A stretch of 64,000 nt of DNA. Origin: Marisa cornuarietis (Eukaryota > Mollusca > Gastropoda > Architaenioglossa > Ampullariidae). The translations under genes were made by a program, and so were the position numbers. Each line of letters begins with the position of its first letter. The first letter of the stretch is position 1. The stretch spans positions 62,001 to 126,000 of the forward strand of contig SMMW01000178.1 of NCBI GenBank assembly GCA_004794655.1, in the 5' to 3' direction. The notes under the pieces are model-generated. The model was not told the origin of the DNA. It worked only from the letters and a program-made list of their open reading frames with translations, and made no database searches. Below are positions 11,094 through 21,330 of this stretch, one piece after another.

Positions 11094-13841
11094 CAAAGAA
11101 AGTCAGTTTGCGTGCATGAATGTGTGTGTGTGTGATTGTGTGCCTGGCTAGTGAGCTGTAAATTTTAGGTCATCTTGGCTTTAGACAAATCCATGTATAA
11201 GTTAAAACTGCTTGTCTAATAATAATAATAATAATAATAATTATAATAATCTCACCTTCCAGTGTGATGTAAATTGTTGTAAACACTCCACCCAAAACAT
11301 AGGCCACAACAACTCCCAGAATACTGACAGACGAGATGATACCTGCACAGGTACGTTCAAGGCTTAAGTAAATATTGAGAAAATACTCAGATAAATATTG
11401 ACAATGTGCAATGAGATAAGAATTGACAACATGCACAGAAATAAATATTGACAACATACACAGAAATAAATATTGACAACATACACAGAAATAAATATTG
11501 ACAACATTCACAGATAAATATTGACAATATACACAGACATAAATATTGACAATGTACAAAGAAATAAATATTGAAAACATATACAAAAATAGATATTGAC
11601 AACAATCACACAGATAAATATTGACAATGTACATAGTGTCAGGTTGAGTCCGTGGTGCCGATTGTCTGTGGACAGCAAATATTTATAAAATATTAATAAA
11701 TGGATTCAATCTTGTGAAAACATTTTTCTCCCTAAAGACCACAACTGTGTCTACATGTCTAGTGATACGCACTGACTGCGGGATGAATTGTAATCAGAAG
11801 GAAACATTTTGACCTGGATGTGGGGGGGGGGGGAATTTCATTCGATTTGAAGGAGGATGAGAAAGAGGAGCAAATCAGTTCCCGGAAAACAAACCCCTGG
11901 CTATCGTTGTGAGCAGGTCATTATACCGACAACATCTCCCGAGTGTCATTTATTGACAGAATACCCCGAGACACCATTTATCGCTTAGTTTTGGTGATGT
12001 ATCTGCGTCATCTAGAAAGTCTTCTTGGATCCACTCACCAAGATGAAATGCGGTACTAGAGCCGGGAACATTGTCATCAATGTAGAGGCCAATGAATGCA
12101 TTGCGAGGCGACCTCCCGATGCCTTGTAAAATCATCCCAATGGCCAGGAAGGCGACAGCCAGGCCTCTCCAGTCTTCAGATACAGCCGCCATCTTCCTGG
12201 AATTCTCCGCTCCACAGGTGTCTCTCGCACTGGACGTGTTGGTCTTCACCAAGAACTTGTCCACCCCAGACTTTCCCAAACTCTCGTCTGCACATAAAGG
12301 TGCTTTGTTGATTGGGGTGGCATTGCTCCAAGATGCGTTGAAGTCCTTGAGTGAGCTGGTGTGAAGTGAGAGGCTGTGTCTGGTGGCGAGGAAGGGGACC
12401 GTGCACAGCAGGCCGGACAGGCCGAACAGCAGCGCGCACAGGGCCAAGGTCCTGGGGATGTGCAGGTGTCGCGCCAGGTGTGATAGGGGCAGAGTGGTCA
12501 GCAGGTAACCCAGCTGGTTGCAGCTCACCAGCATGCCGCTGATGGAGCTGCTGAGGCCGAACTGTCGCTCGAGTGTGGTGATCTGGGAATTGAGGTAGAT
12601 GCTGATCGTCGACATCAGAAACATCGCCAGACTACACACAGCCGTGAAGCAGCCGACACTCGCGCAACGCTGACAGTTCAAAAAGATAAAGCAGTCAGGT
12701 TTTTCTCCATTTATGTAGTTATAAGCAAAGTTATTCCATTTACTTTCAAAACCTTTGTCCATTGATTTGAAATACAAGATTAGAAACAAACACATTTACA
12801 TTGATATTTAACATCTTGACATTGTACAGACACTAGACACAGGGTACATATATCACATCGTCATTGTTGAGATATACACGACATACAGGTATTATAGGTT
12901 GCTAATATCTTAAATATTTATAGGTACTCGACATTTGATATATATATATATATATATACACACATATTGAGCCTATTGAGCCATATGTTCCCTTTACAGA
13001 CTCACTAACACACATTCGCTCATCACTTCTAACCAATCTGCCGGTTTAAGTACCTCCTTCCTTCTTTCCTCACTCAGTAGTTATCGCCCGCTGACCACTC
13101 TCATCGTCGTCCTCTTGTATCCACAGGTTACAACCCGCTCTACAGGACACATCCTGCTCTACAGTCTACAACTCGCTGTGCAGGCCCAGCACTCTTAACA
13201 CCACTTGCCCACAGCCTGTACCCCACTCTACTTACTCACATGTACCCACTGACGAGAGCTCGATACTTTATACAGATCCTTATTTGTGGCTTTTGCAGTG
13301 TTATACGTTGACATCACCAACATTGACACTGAATGACATCGAATGACACTCAATGACACTGAATGACACTGAATGTTGGCGAATACAATGTCGACAAGAG
13401 CGGTAACAAGATGCAGCACTCCGTGTGTCTTCATTACATCCTTGTTCATTATGTCTACTTGCCTTGTCTGTCTACTATGTCGATTGTCTGTATATTCTGT
13501 CTACGTGTCTGTCTACTATGTCGATTGTCTGTATATTCTGTCGACGTGTCTTGTCTGTCTATTGCAGTTGCCGGGGGCGGAACATGTGAGTAACAGATTG
13601 AACACAAACACACACTTGTAAGCAACATTATTACTGTATTTGTCGAGTGAAGTCTTAAAACTGAAAAATCATGTTTGATAATAATGTTTTCATTATGGTT
13701 ACACACCTGCATGTAAGAAGGCTGACAGGACCCGACTCCACACACGACGTTGTGGCTGTTGCCATGGCTACCATCTGTCCTTTTATCATCAAAGTCATCT
13801 GTCTGCAAGACTTGAAGCTTGTCATTTTGCACCAGGGCCAT
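5852..13841 (-). CDS. OATP gene A: organic anion transporter polypeptide, 714 aa, 10 coding exons
   Basis: Model: complement of 13707-13841, 12039-12669, 11256-11342, 10651-10851, 10229-10393, 9863-10055, 9293-9425, 8495-8673, 8008-8072 and 5852-6207, total 2145 bases. All junctions are GT..AG and in frame. OATPs are sodium-independent plasma-membrane carriers for bulky organic anions (bile salts, steroid and thyroid hormone conjugates, eicosanoids, toxins). Family evidence: the superfamily signature DSRWIGAWWLGF in exon 4, TLERQFGLSSSISG after TM1, YIDDNV before TM5, and a Kazal-type cysteine domain with CGADGVTYFSPC in the large loop between TM9 and TM10. About 12 TM segments and 714 residues are normal for the family. 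The start ATG at 13841 is preceded by an in-frame TGA and is conserved in gene B. Which SLCO subfamily it belongs to cannot be told. Confidence 0.93.
6262..7570. repeat. 73-78 bp tandem repeat array
   Basis: About 13-14 copies of a unit containing CACATGTAGTACCATGTA, TTACATTTAGTGACATATAG and TGTCAGTCGTAGGTAGTCAC. Some units are 5 bases longer (ACATGTCATAAC). It is interrupted once by a SINE at 7221-7492 and lies in the last intron of OATP gene A. Confidence 0.92.
7221..7492 (+). mobile_element. tRNA-derived SINE
   Basis: The head has RNA polymerase III boxes like a tRNA: GGCCGAGTGGTTAGAGCG (A box) and GGTTCAATTCCC (B box). A non-tRNA body follows, and the tail is (CTTTAC)n. It is flanked by the 9-base direct repeat TGACATATA (7212-7220 and 7493-7501), taken as the target-site duplication. 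A second, diverged copy of the body lies at about 56775-57000 in the opposite orientation. Confidence 0.85.
8008..8072 (-). CDS. OATP gene A exon 9 (TM11)
   Basis: 65 bases between acceptor TTTACAG and donor GG|GTGAG. Encodes RSVEEADKPLAIGLSSFLQT, an OATP TM11 segment. Gene B has an exon of equal length and phase. Confidence 0.9.
8073..8494. other. intron 8 of OATP gene A
   Basis: AT-rich intron; no repeat family or other gene recognised. Confidence 0.6.
8495..8673 (-). CDS. OATP gene A exon 8 (end of cysteine loop, TM10)
   Basis: 179 bases. Encodes NCSCI, then AVPGLCAQNCNTLYPHI with the last cysteines of the extracellular domain, then TM10 (SGLFGLMSLMPSFIVTI). The acceptor has a good pyrimidine tract (GTTTGCGTTTTCAG). 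Confidence 0.92.
8674..9292. other. intron 7 of OATP gene A
   Basis: AT-rich; contains a short (GA)n run at 9230-9244. The last roughly 30 bases before exon 7 are nearly identical to the same position in gene B. Confidence 0.6.
9293..9425 (-). CDS. OATP gene A exon 7 (Kazal domain)
   Basis: 133 bases encoding CQSSCQCDDSRYFPTCGADG and VTYFSPCHAGCSENRG, the Kazal-type cysteine domain of the large extracellular loop, about residues 471-515. The exon is identical base for base to 22972-23104 of gene B, unlike the other exons. Confidence 0.95.
9426..9862. other. intron 6 of OATP gene A
   Basis: AT-rich; no other feature seen. Confidence 0.6.
9863..10055 (-). CDS. OATP gene A exon 6 (TM8-TM9)
   Basis: 193 bases after acceptor GCGCAG. 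Encodes LGSFIGGLVTSRFKFPPMKC, typical of the OATP TM8 end and cytosolic loop, then TM9 and GCDQPTIDVG at the start of the large extracellular loop. Confidence 0.93.
10229..10393 (-). CDS. OATP gene A exon 5 (TM7)
   Basis: 165 bases. Encodes MRLLKSPVYMLTVLANCCFF and KYIEMQF..QANAIIG, the OATP TM7 region. The acceptor CTCCTGCAG lies about 45 bases from a long (CA)n tract in the intron. Confidence 0.93.
10438..10512. repeat. (GT)n microsatellite
   Basis: Uninterrupted GT dinucleotide run in intron 4 of OATP gene A. Confidence 0.95.
10651..10851 (-). CDS. OATP gene A exon 4 (OATP signature, TM6)
   Basis: 201 bases. Encodes the superfamily signature DSRWIGAWWLGFVVFG at the loop/TM6 border, then TM6 (VIAVPLVFF) and a basic cytosolic segment (LKEKQKRAAKGRQ). 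The acceptor is formed by the (GT)n run at 10857-10896 followed by TTTAG. Confidence 0.94.
10857..10896. repeat. (CA)n microsatellite abutting a splice acceptor
   Basis: On the coding (minus) strand this is (TG)n directly followed by TTTAG and exon 4 of OATP gene A. Confidence 0.93.
11024..11088. repeat. (GT)n microsatellite
   Basis: Long GT run in intron 3 of OATP gene A. Confidence 0.95.
11256..11342 (-). CDS. OATP gene A exon 3 (TM5)
   Basis: 87 bases. Encodes GIISSVSILGVVVAYVLGGV, TM5. The donor GAAG|GTGAG is followed at once by an (ATT)n run (11218-11250 on the plus strand as TAA repeats). Confidence 0.92.
11375..11640. repeat. ~25-37 bp AT-rich minisatellite
   Basis: Repeated AATAAATATTGACAACATAC plus ACAG units in intron 2 of OATP gene A; about nine imperfect copies. 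Confidence 0.85.
12039..12669 (-). CDS. OATP gene A exon 2 (TM1-TM4)
   Basis: The largest exon, 631 bases after the acceptor ACTGTCAG. Encodes TM1, the hallmark TTLERQFGLSSSISGMLVS, TM2 and TM3, an extracellular loop with N-glycosylation sequons (NASW, NAT), TM4, and GLYIDDNVPG. It ends with one base of a glycine codon, completed by exon 3. Confidence 0.95.
12670..13706. other. intron 1 of OATP gene A
   Basis: Contains (TA)n at 12942-12957, repeated CACTGAATGA units at about 13320-13375, and two copies of a 43-base unit (TCTACTATGTCGATTGTCTG..) at about 13470-13560. No gene seen. Confidence 0.55.
13707..13841 (-). CDS. OATP gene A exon 1 (start codon, cytosolic N-terminus)
   Basis: ATG in the context CAGACTAACATGGC, with an in-frame TGA 21 to 19 bases upstream. 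Encodes 45 residues ending CGVGSCQPSYMQ, the segment just before TM1. Gene B has the same ATG context and a 45-residue counterpart, which supports this start. Confidence 0.88.
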
Positions 13842-15924
13842 GTTAGTCTGATCAATGTGTCAAAGATTATTCATTAGATTTTATTTTACATGCCATTTCA
13901 GACCAAATGAAATCTTTCCTTTGTCACTGCTTTAAATGCCTTCACTTCTTTGCTGCTGATTGCGGACCTAGAGAAGAGAGGAGGAGGAGATGTGCAGTTG
14001 ACCCACTAGGTGACACTAGCTGTCCTACCAAACTGCCCTCAAGATAAGTTGTCTCCAATGTCCACAAGTAAATATTGGCGGTTATATAACTAACCTCAGT
14101 GAGGGAGACAGGTTTATAATTAACGTTCTAATAAACTCTCTTAGAGAGGTGGCTATATGATGCACTTCTGTTCAGCGAAATTTATAATTCACTAGTCCTA
14201 AAACTTACTCATCTTGCAAATATACTAGTATTAAATATATGTAATATTCCTCCAGTGTTTCATTTACATAAGTAAAACAAAATCAAGGAGCCAGACATAC
14301 GAGGCCAGTACATTGTCTCCTCGCTATCTTCCATCATTGGCTTTTATACACACAACCCATAATTATAAACATCTATAACTCAAAGCTACACCTACTTTAC
14401 GGTTGTTTACCTTTCACCTCCTCCCACTGTCAGAAACTCAGGAGCTGATAGACGGAATGCTGCTTTATGTGCGAAGGCTAGATGCTTGTATCCTGGTGTC
14501 TGCAGCCAATGGGGAGGCAGAAAACATAAGAGTGCACGAGTCCAAGGGAGAAAAGCCAATGCCTCTCTTGGCAAGTCTGTACCTCGTGAATCTAGGAAAC
14601 ATGTCGAGTTGGCACGATATTCGCCAGGGAGTCCACATCATGTGGCGGCTTAAAGAGGGATTAAAGCACAGCAGATGCTTCATCCTATTGAAATCTAATT
14701 AACATAATGCAAATGAGCACTCGGTCAGCTCTCAAGTACCTACTCACCCTCTTCTCACCCTCTTCTCACAGTGAATTATAGATGATTGCGCTCTCACTTT
14801 ATTTGTGATGTCAAGAGAGCACAGTAATAAAATATAAATAATTGGTAGGCTTTGTTTTGGAGCATTGTAATCAATACTATCATGTTTACTTGTACTACTT
14901 ATTTACTTGAGCAACTCTACTAAATGCAAGTTCAGGGCATCTGAAAGACTGTCGGAGGGCCTGGTTGCCTCTGTGTGTGTGATGGTAGTTACACGTGACT
15001 TTGACAACTGTACACGATGTGATGTGATGTGATGTGATGTGATACAGTCAGACATGTTGCCTTGTGGCCAGTCTTACGATGAGGTCACATACTACTTGTT
15101 GTAAACGGAATCCTGCAGATGGAGTTACCCACGTGTTTGTGGTGTATATTCCTGAAGCTCACGTTACATTTCTTGACACGTCATCTGGTTTCTCGTGTTG
15201 CTGCTCTACAACCATGTTGTCTGTCTTTCTGCAGGTCTATGGCTGCTTTACCTCCATCCTATGAGGGCAGGCATGTGGAGCAGGCAGCCTGTGCCATGTT
15301 CATCCTGCCTGCAAGATACAAGGTTAAAGGTCTTTGCTAACATTGTCGATAGTCAAATCCCTCCTCATCCACACCAATAAAGTTGAGGTTGTATTCCTCC
15401 CTGAAGACGATCAAAATGAAAGAATGCTTTCATAAAAGTCTCACATTCGCCTTTAAAAAGCGTTGTCCTTTATTTGGTCACCTGAAAGATAATCAAACTT
15501 ACACTAGTTAGTCTACATGAATTTCAATGGTCTGGGTCAATAAATTATTGTCCACGTCGGCTTTCTGATCTCTCCCCCTCCTGACGACTGTTGATGACAG
15601 GATAAGCCTTTATTAATGAAGACATTTTTAATAGGTGGCGAAAGGTTGGGCTATTTTCCGCAATAAATTTCCTAGTTGCGTGCGATTCCCCGGACGTAAG
15701 CAGTCGATATTAATGAATTGGAGATATTTACATCAGACTTGTCAACATATTAATATATTTAATATATTTCACAAAAAAGTAATTCCTTAATATATAACAG
15801 ATTAGCACTCAATTTTACGGACACGAGAGTGGCACGTGACATGACCTTCACTTGTGGCGAGAGATATATTCACCATCCACTGAAACCAATGTGCGTGACA
15901 TGCAAAACCTTTTTTCGCTGATGC
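13842..15924. other. 5' flank of OATP gene A, part of the segmental duplication
   Basis: No coding exon found. Several blocks match the flank of gene B: about 13900-14080 with 35860-36050, 14640-14890 with 36660-36900, 15080-15210 with 37240-37370, and 15640-15880 with 37390-37610. The last block includes the well-kept sequence GTCGATATTAATGAATTG. The promoter and any untranslated exon are likely in here, but I cannot place a start site. Confidence 0.5.
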
Positions 15925-15939
15925 TTGTCGTGCAATGCG

Positions 15940-17393
15940 CCTAGTGGTACTTACACCCTTTGTCTAACACCTAATGGTACTTACACCCTTTGTCTAACCT
16001 CTAGTGGTACTTACACCCTTTGTCTAACACCTAGTGGTACTTACACCCTTTGTCTAACACCTAATGGTACTTACACCCTTTGTCTAACCTCTAGTGGTAC
16101 TTACACCCTTTGTCTAACATCTAGTGGTACTTACACCCTTTGTCTAACACCTAATGGTACTTACACCCTTTGTCTAACCTCTAGTGGTACTTACACCCTT
16201 TGTCTAACACCTAATGGTACTTACACCCTTTGTCTAACCTCTAGTGATACTTACACCCTTTGTCTAACACCTAGTGGTACTTACACCCTTTGTCTAACAC
16301 CTAATGGTACTTACACCCTTTGTCTAACCTCTAGTGATACTTACACCCTTTGTCTAACACCTAGTGGTACAGACACCCTTTGTCTAACACCTAGTGATAC
16401 TTACACCCTTTGTCTAACATCTAGTGGTACCTACACCCTTTGTCTAACACCTAGTGGTACTTACACCCTTTGTCTAACACCTAGTGATACTTACACCCTT
16501 TGTCTAACACCTAGTGGTACTTACACCCTTTGTCTAACACCTAGTGGTACTTACACCCTTTGTCTAACCTCTAGTGGTACTTACACCCTTTGTCTAACAC
16601 CTAGTGGTACTTACACCCTTTGTCTAACACCTAGTGGTACTTACACCCTTTGTCTAACACCTAGTGGTACAGACACCCTTTGTCTAAGACCTAGTGGTAC
16701 TTACACCCTTTGTCTAACCTGTAGTGGTACTTACACCCTTTGTCTAACACCTAGTGGTACTTACACCCTTTGTCTAACACCTAGTGGTACTTATACCCTT
16801 TGTCTAACACCTAGTGGTACAGACACCCTTTGTCTAACACCTAGTGGTACAGACACCCTTTGTGTAACACCTAGTGGTACTTACACCCTTTGTCTAACAC
16901 CTAGTGGTACTTACACCCTTTGTCTAACACCTAGTGGTACTTACACCCTTTGTCTAACACCTAGTGGTACTTACACCCTTTGTCTAACACCTAGTGGTAC
17001 GTACACCCTTTGTCTAACCTCTAGTGGTACTTACACCCTTTGTCTAACCTCTAGTGGTACTTACACCCTTTGTCTAACCTCTAGTGGTACTTACACTCTT
17101 TGTCTAACCTCTAGTGGTACTGACACCCTTTGTCTAACCTCTAGTGGTACTTACACCCTTTGTCTAACACCTAGTGGTACAGACACCCTTTGTCTAACAC
17201 CTAGTGGTACTCACACCCTTTGTCTAACACCTAGTGGTACAGACAGCCTTTGTGTAACACCTAGTGGTACTTACACCCTTTGTCTAACACCTAGTGGTAC
17301 AGACAGCCTTTGTGTAACACCTAGTGGTACTTACACCCTTTGTCTAACACCTAGTGGTACAGACACCCTGGTGTCTCTTCTCCTGTCTAACAT
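15940..17393. repeat. 30-bp minisatellite, about 48 copies
   Basis: Unit CTAGTGGTACTTACACCCTT plus TGTCTAACAC. Because 30 is a multiple of three and the unit lacks a stop in one frame, it leaves a 490-codon open frame with a ten-residue period (SGTYTLCLTP). A degenerate extension with longer spacing (TACACCCTGGTGTCTCTTCT) runs to about 17600. Confidence 0.95.
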
Positions 17394-19338
17394 CTAGTAC
17401 TTACACCCTGATGTCTCGTCTGTTGTCTAACATCTAATGGTCTTTACACCCTGGTGTCTCTTCTCTTGTCGAACGCCAAGTTGTACCTACATTCTGGTGT
17501 CTCTTCTCTTGTCTAACACCAAGTTGTACCTACACTCTGGTGTCTCTTCTCTTGTCTAAAACCTAGTGGTTACTCACGTCTTGGTTTCTTTTCTGCTGCC
17601 TAACACCTAACTAACCTAAATTTTATTCTCGTCTCCTCTAGTTTTGATGGAGTTTTGTTTTTGGCTCTAAACATATATACATACTATCATGTCATTCTTG
17701 CAATGATGATCAGTTTTTACCGATGCTGTTTGTTCTAGGATGTCGTAGAATGACTCCAAATAGAATAACATCAGCACAGTCAAGCCGAGGTCACATCCCT
17801 GCGCTGACAGGCAGCGACCTTAACGGAAATAAAGCGGCGATCAATTCCCCTAACCCCCAAATTCCTTTGATGGGGAGATGCTCCAAGATATCAGCTTTAC
17901 TGAACTCTTTAAGACAAATCTTGGAGGTTTCTTTCCAATCCTGGTTTAGAAACCACTGTCTCGATCTCTGTAGACAAAAAGATACATTGATGAGGCAAAG
18001 AAAAAGCAAACCTCAAGAAGCTTCCAATTTAAAAAGAAGTTAATCGGGCAATGATGAAAACTAACCATAGCTGATTGTTCTGAAGTCTTCGTTGCCTGCT
18101 CTCCTAGAAAACACACTCCGTAATACTTAGACTTAGAACTTACTCCTTAAAACTTAGACAAATGCTTGAATGATGCAAAATGCTAAACCAAATGAAGAAT
18201 GTACACTAATTATCAGTCTGATCAGGACACAATACAAAAAAATGGAGAAAAATGCGAGGCTCTTTCCCCGCCCCAGTGAAGGAAGCAAAAATCGGACCTT
18301 TCACTAAATCCTGCTCTTCACCATTTATACGAGTGGAGCCACTCAATGACATCAAAGAAAAAGCGACACCATGAGAGGTTCACACCCACGATCGTCCAGG
18401 CAAACACTTGCCATCCGCCCGCACTTTCCGTACACATAATATATATATATATATATATATCACTTGTGACAAACTCACATTAGTTAAGAAATGTAATCTA
18501 GATCATATTTCACAGTTATATATATTTTTTGCATTGGATATATGTTGTACAGAACAGGCGCGCAATCTGAAGTAGTTTAAATGAAGATGGCGAGTCATTC
18601 ATTTCACTAGTGATGTGAAGAACAACGGTTGATCAGCAGGCAGCATTTCTCAGTTACCTATTGACATTTCCACAAATAAACTTCAATGCAAATTTGTAAC
18701 CACGTGACCATCAACAGACCGCTTCGTGAACTTTGCTGACAAGATTAAAGTGCAGCTGTCGCACTGCTTGGGATTAGCCGAGGTTAAAGATCAGTGACGA
18801 GGACAACTGGAAGGGAGAGGAGTGGGGGGGGGGGGGAGAAGACAGCGGTTTTCATGCGCATGTCAGAGGTCTGAAAAAAATTCATCAGTGTGTAAGAAGA
18901 GTAAGTTTCATCGTATATAAAGATTTGCCATTTGCCCCTGTCATACATTAGAACATTTTAATCTTGTTATTAGGTTCCAGTCCAGAGTGATGGACTAACA
19001 AGAGAAATACAAGAGAGAGAGGAAATGTGAGTTGACTAACGGCAACTGCCCTAAGGTTTTACTATCATGGCCACTTGGTGGGATTGAGAAAGGTTACCTA
19101 AAGGTTACATATCAGAGAAAGTGAAATAAAAAAGGGATATGGAAAAAGGGATTGATATTCGTGACTAAAAGTGTATGTGAACCTTTGGCACAGTGTACCC
19201 GACTATGTACAGTTGTTTATTGTTCGTTTACTGTCAACATACTGTGTGTGGTGCAGATAACGAACACCTTGACAAAATCCTTTCTTTATGTTTTGGTTGT
19301 GGAAAACTATGCATGTTAGACTATAACACTCCCTCTCT

Positions 19339-19384
<46 letters not shown>

Positions 19385-19569
19385 ATTTATATGTTTCAAC
19401 ATGTGCAATAGCTCAGTGCTAATTTAATTTCCCTGGAAAGTTCTTTACCCTGAGGGTAGAAAGTGGTCATCCAGACCTCCACGTCCCGTGCTGTAGACAA
19501 CTATGGCTGAAACTTTAATTACACGTGTGTTCTTCTGGAAACTTCCTAACAGCAGTTTTCAAGAATGTT

Positions 19570-19735
19570 TGGTCTCTGTGCATCTGTGGACTCTGTGCAT
19601 CTGTGATCTCTGTGCATCTGTGGTCTCTGTACATCTGTGCATCTGTGATCTCTGTGCATCTGTGTTCTCTGTGCATCTGTGGTCTCTGTACATCTGTGTT
19701 CTCTGTGCATCTGTGATCTCTGTGCATCTCGGGTA
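19570..19735. repeat. CTCTGTGCATCTGTG tandem repeat
   Basis: About eleven 15-base units, some with TACATCTGTG. Confidence 0.88.
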
Positions 19736-20663
19736 TCGTACTTAAAACATCAATAAGATTAGAAGTGTTAAATAAGTCAGCTGTTGGGATCAAGGATAAA
19801 GGTTTGTGATTAAGTGGAGTAGAACAGCTTTGCTTGATGACCCTAATGATGAGAAATAGTTTTACTGACAAAGCAAACAGCGACGAACTGACGAAACACG
19901 CAAACAATCACGAAATGGACAAATCACAAATCAACAAACCAGACAGTAACAAATCCCACATCACTAATCACAAACATTTTTCCAAGACTCAAAGGCAGAC
20001 TATGAGTTTTAGAACTTTACTGAAAGACATCACTAAGTGTAGCTATGGCAATACAAGTGTAAGTGTAAATAAGAATAGCAATAGTATAGTAATAGCACCA
20101 TAATAATACAGGCTAGACATGCAGGATTTACTCCGACATCAAAGGGCATTACAAAAAAGTCAAAATAAAGACACATTCTGCTAGGCATTTCGTTTAGTGA
20201 AAAAAAAAATTAAAGTATTGAGTACACGTGTTATAGCAAAGAAATGTTTATGCTTTGTGTCTCTAAAGGTCTACGAACTCTAATTATTTTAATACAAAAA
20301 ACCAGGGAACACCGCGCGAAGTGTACCAGGGGTCTTTCACAAAGTATTTTTGTAAAAAAAAGCAAAAAAAATTGTCGAAGAAGATCTGTGACTGAGGAGA
20401 AAATAGTTGGTACAGTCGTTACAATCATCTTGTTTGTTCAGAAAAGTCTTCCTGTGGTATGACCTACCTACCATAGATCCTGTAGAAAGATATTTTATGT
20501 TAATGTTGTAAAAAAAAATGCTGAAGTATGATTTGACCAAGAATTGAATAGTACAGTTAGGAGGTATGTAGAGGTTTGACTTAGTACAGTATTGCCAATG
20601 CAACATTTACAATGTCCACTTATTCACGGTATATATATAAATATTTGTGTATGAACACACACA

Positions 20664-20707
20664 CACACACATATATATATATATTCCTATTTATATATAT
20701 TCCTATT

Positions 20708-20797
<90 letters not shown>

Positions 20798-20880
20798 TGT
20801 TTGTGCACGCAAGCGCGAGCATGCATGTTATCGAGAGAAAACAATGATTTGTGTGTTTGTATATGTGTGTGTGTGTGTGT
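20664..20880. repeat. (CA)n, (TA)n and (GT)n compound microsatellite
   Basis: Includes an uninterrupted GT run at about 20719-20795 and a second GT run with GA tail at 20863-20890. Confidence 0.95.
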
Positions 20881-20983
20881 GAGAGAGAGAGGGAAAGAGA
20901 GAGAAAGAACACTACTCTACACACACACTAATGATGTGCAAGCTACTACTCTGAATTCATTCTACTTAGATACGAGTTGTCCC

Positions 20984-21330
20984 TTAGATAATTTTCCCCG
21001 AGTCAGAGGGCGTGTGGTCCTGTGTAGAGACTGTCTCGCTGGTCCTGTTCTCTGTTAACATCACGTGTTCATCAGGTCGCATTGTCTCCACTACAGCCTC
21101 GTCCTCGCAATGAGCGTAGAAAGGTCGCTTCATGCGTGACGCCACGATAAAGGCGGTGACGAAGAAGACGAGGTTGACGAGCAGAGTGATGAAGAAGGTG
21201 GCGTAGAGACGATGTCTGAAACCGCGCAGGTCGTACATGATGCACGAGCCACCACCCGCGCACCCGGAACTCCACAGCAGACACGTGGTATCCACCACCC
21301 GGCCAAACAGGACAGGGGCAGGAAAAAAAC
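20984..21330 (-). CDS. OATP gene B exon 10 (TM12 and C-terminus)
   Basis: Acceptor TTGTTCAG. Encodes PAPVLFGRVVDTTCLLW, CAGGGSC, TM12 (LVNLVFFVTAFIVA) and an acidic tail ending SDSGKII. A run of about 65 bases is identical to gene A, while the tail is not. Confidence 0.92.

Larger units (their letters stand above)
17600..20983. other. spacer between the two OATP genes
   Basis: No gene. About 18060-18560 matches 38580-38960 beyond gene B, for example GAGAGGTTCACACCCACGAT versus GAGAGACTCACACCCACCAT, so the duplication reaches this far. Also present: (TA)n at 18440, (CA)n at 19342-19381, a 15-base repeat at 19570-19735 and long GT tracts at 20720-20880. Confidence 0.5.

Noticed and set aside
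15925..17397. 490-codon open frame as a repeat protein gene
   Set aside because: It is the translation of a 30-base minisatellite with no promoter, splice or codon evidence; the open frame follows from the period.
17723..18043. 106-residue plus-strand frame
   Set aside because: Lies in duplicated noncoding flank; the matching regions of the other copies do not keep the frame.
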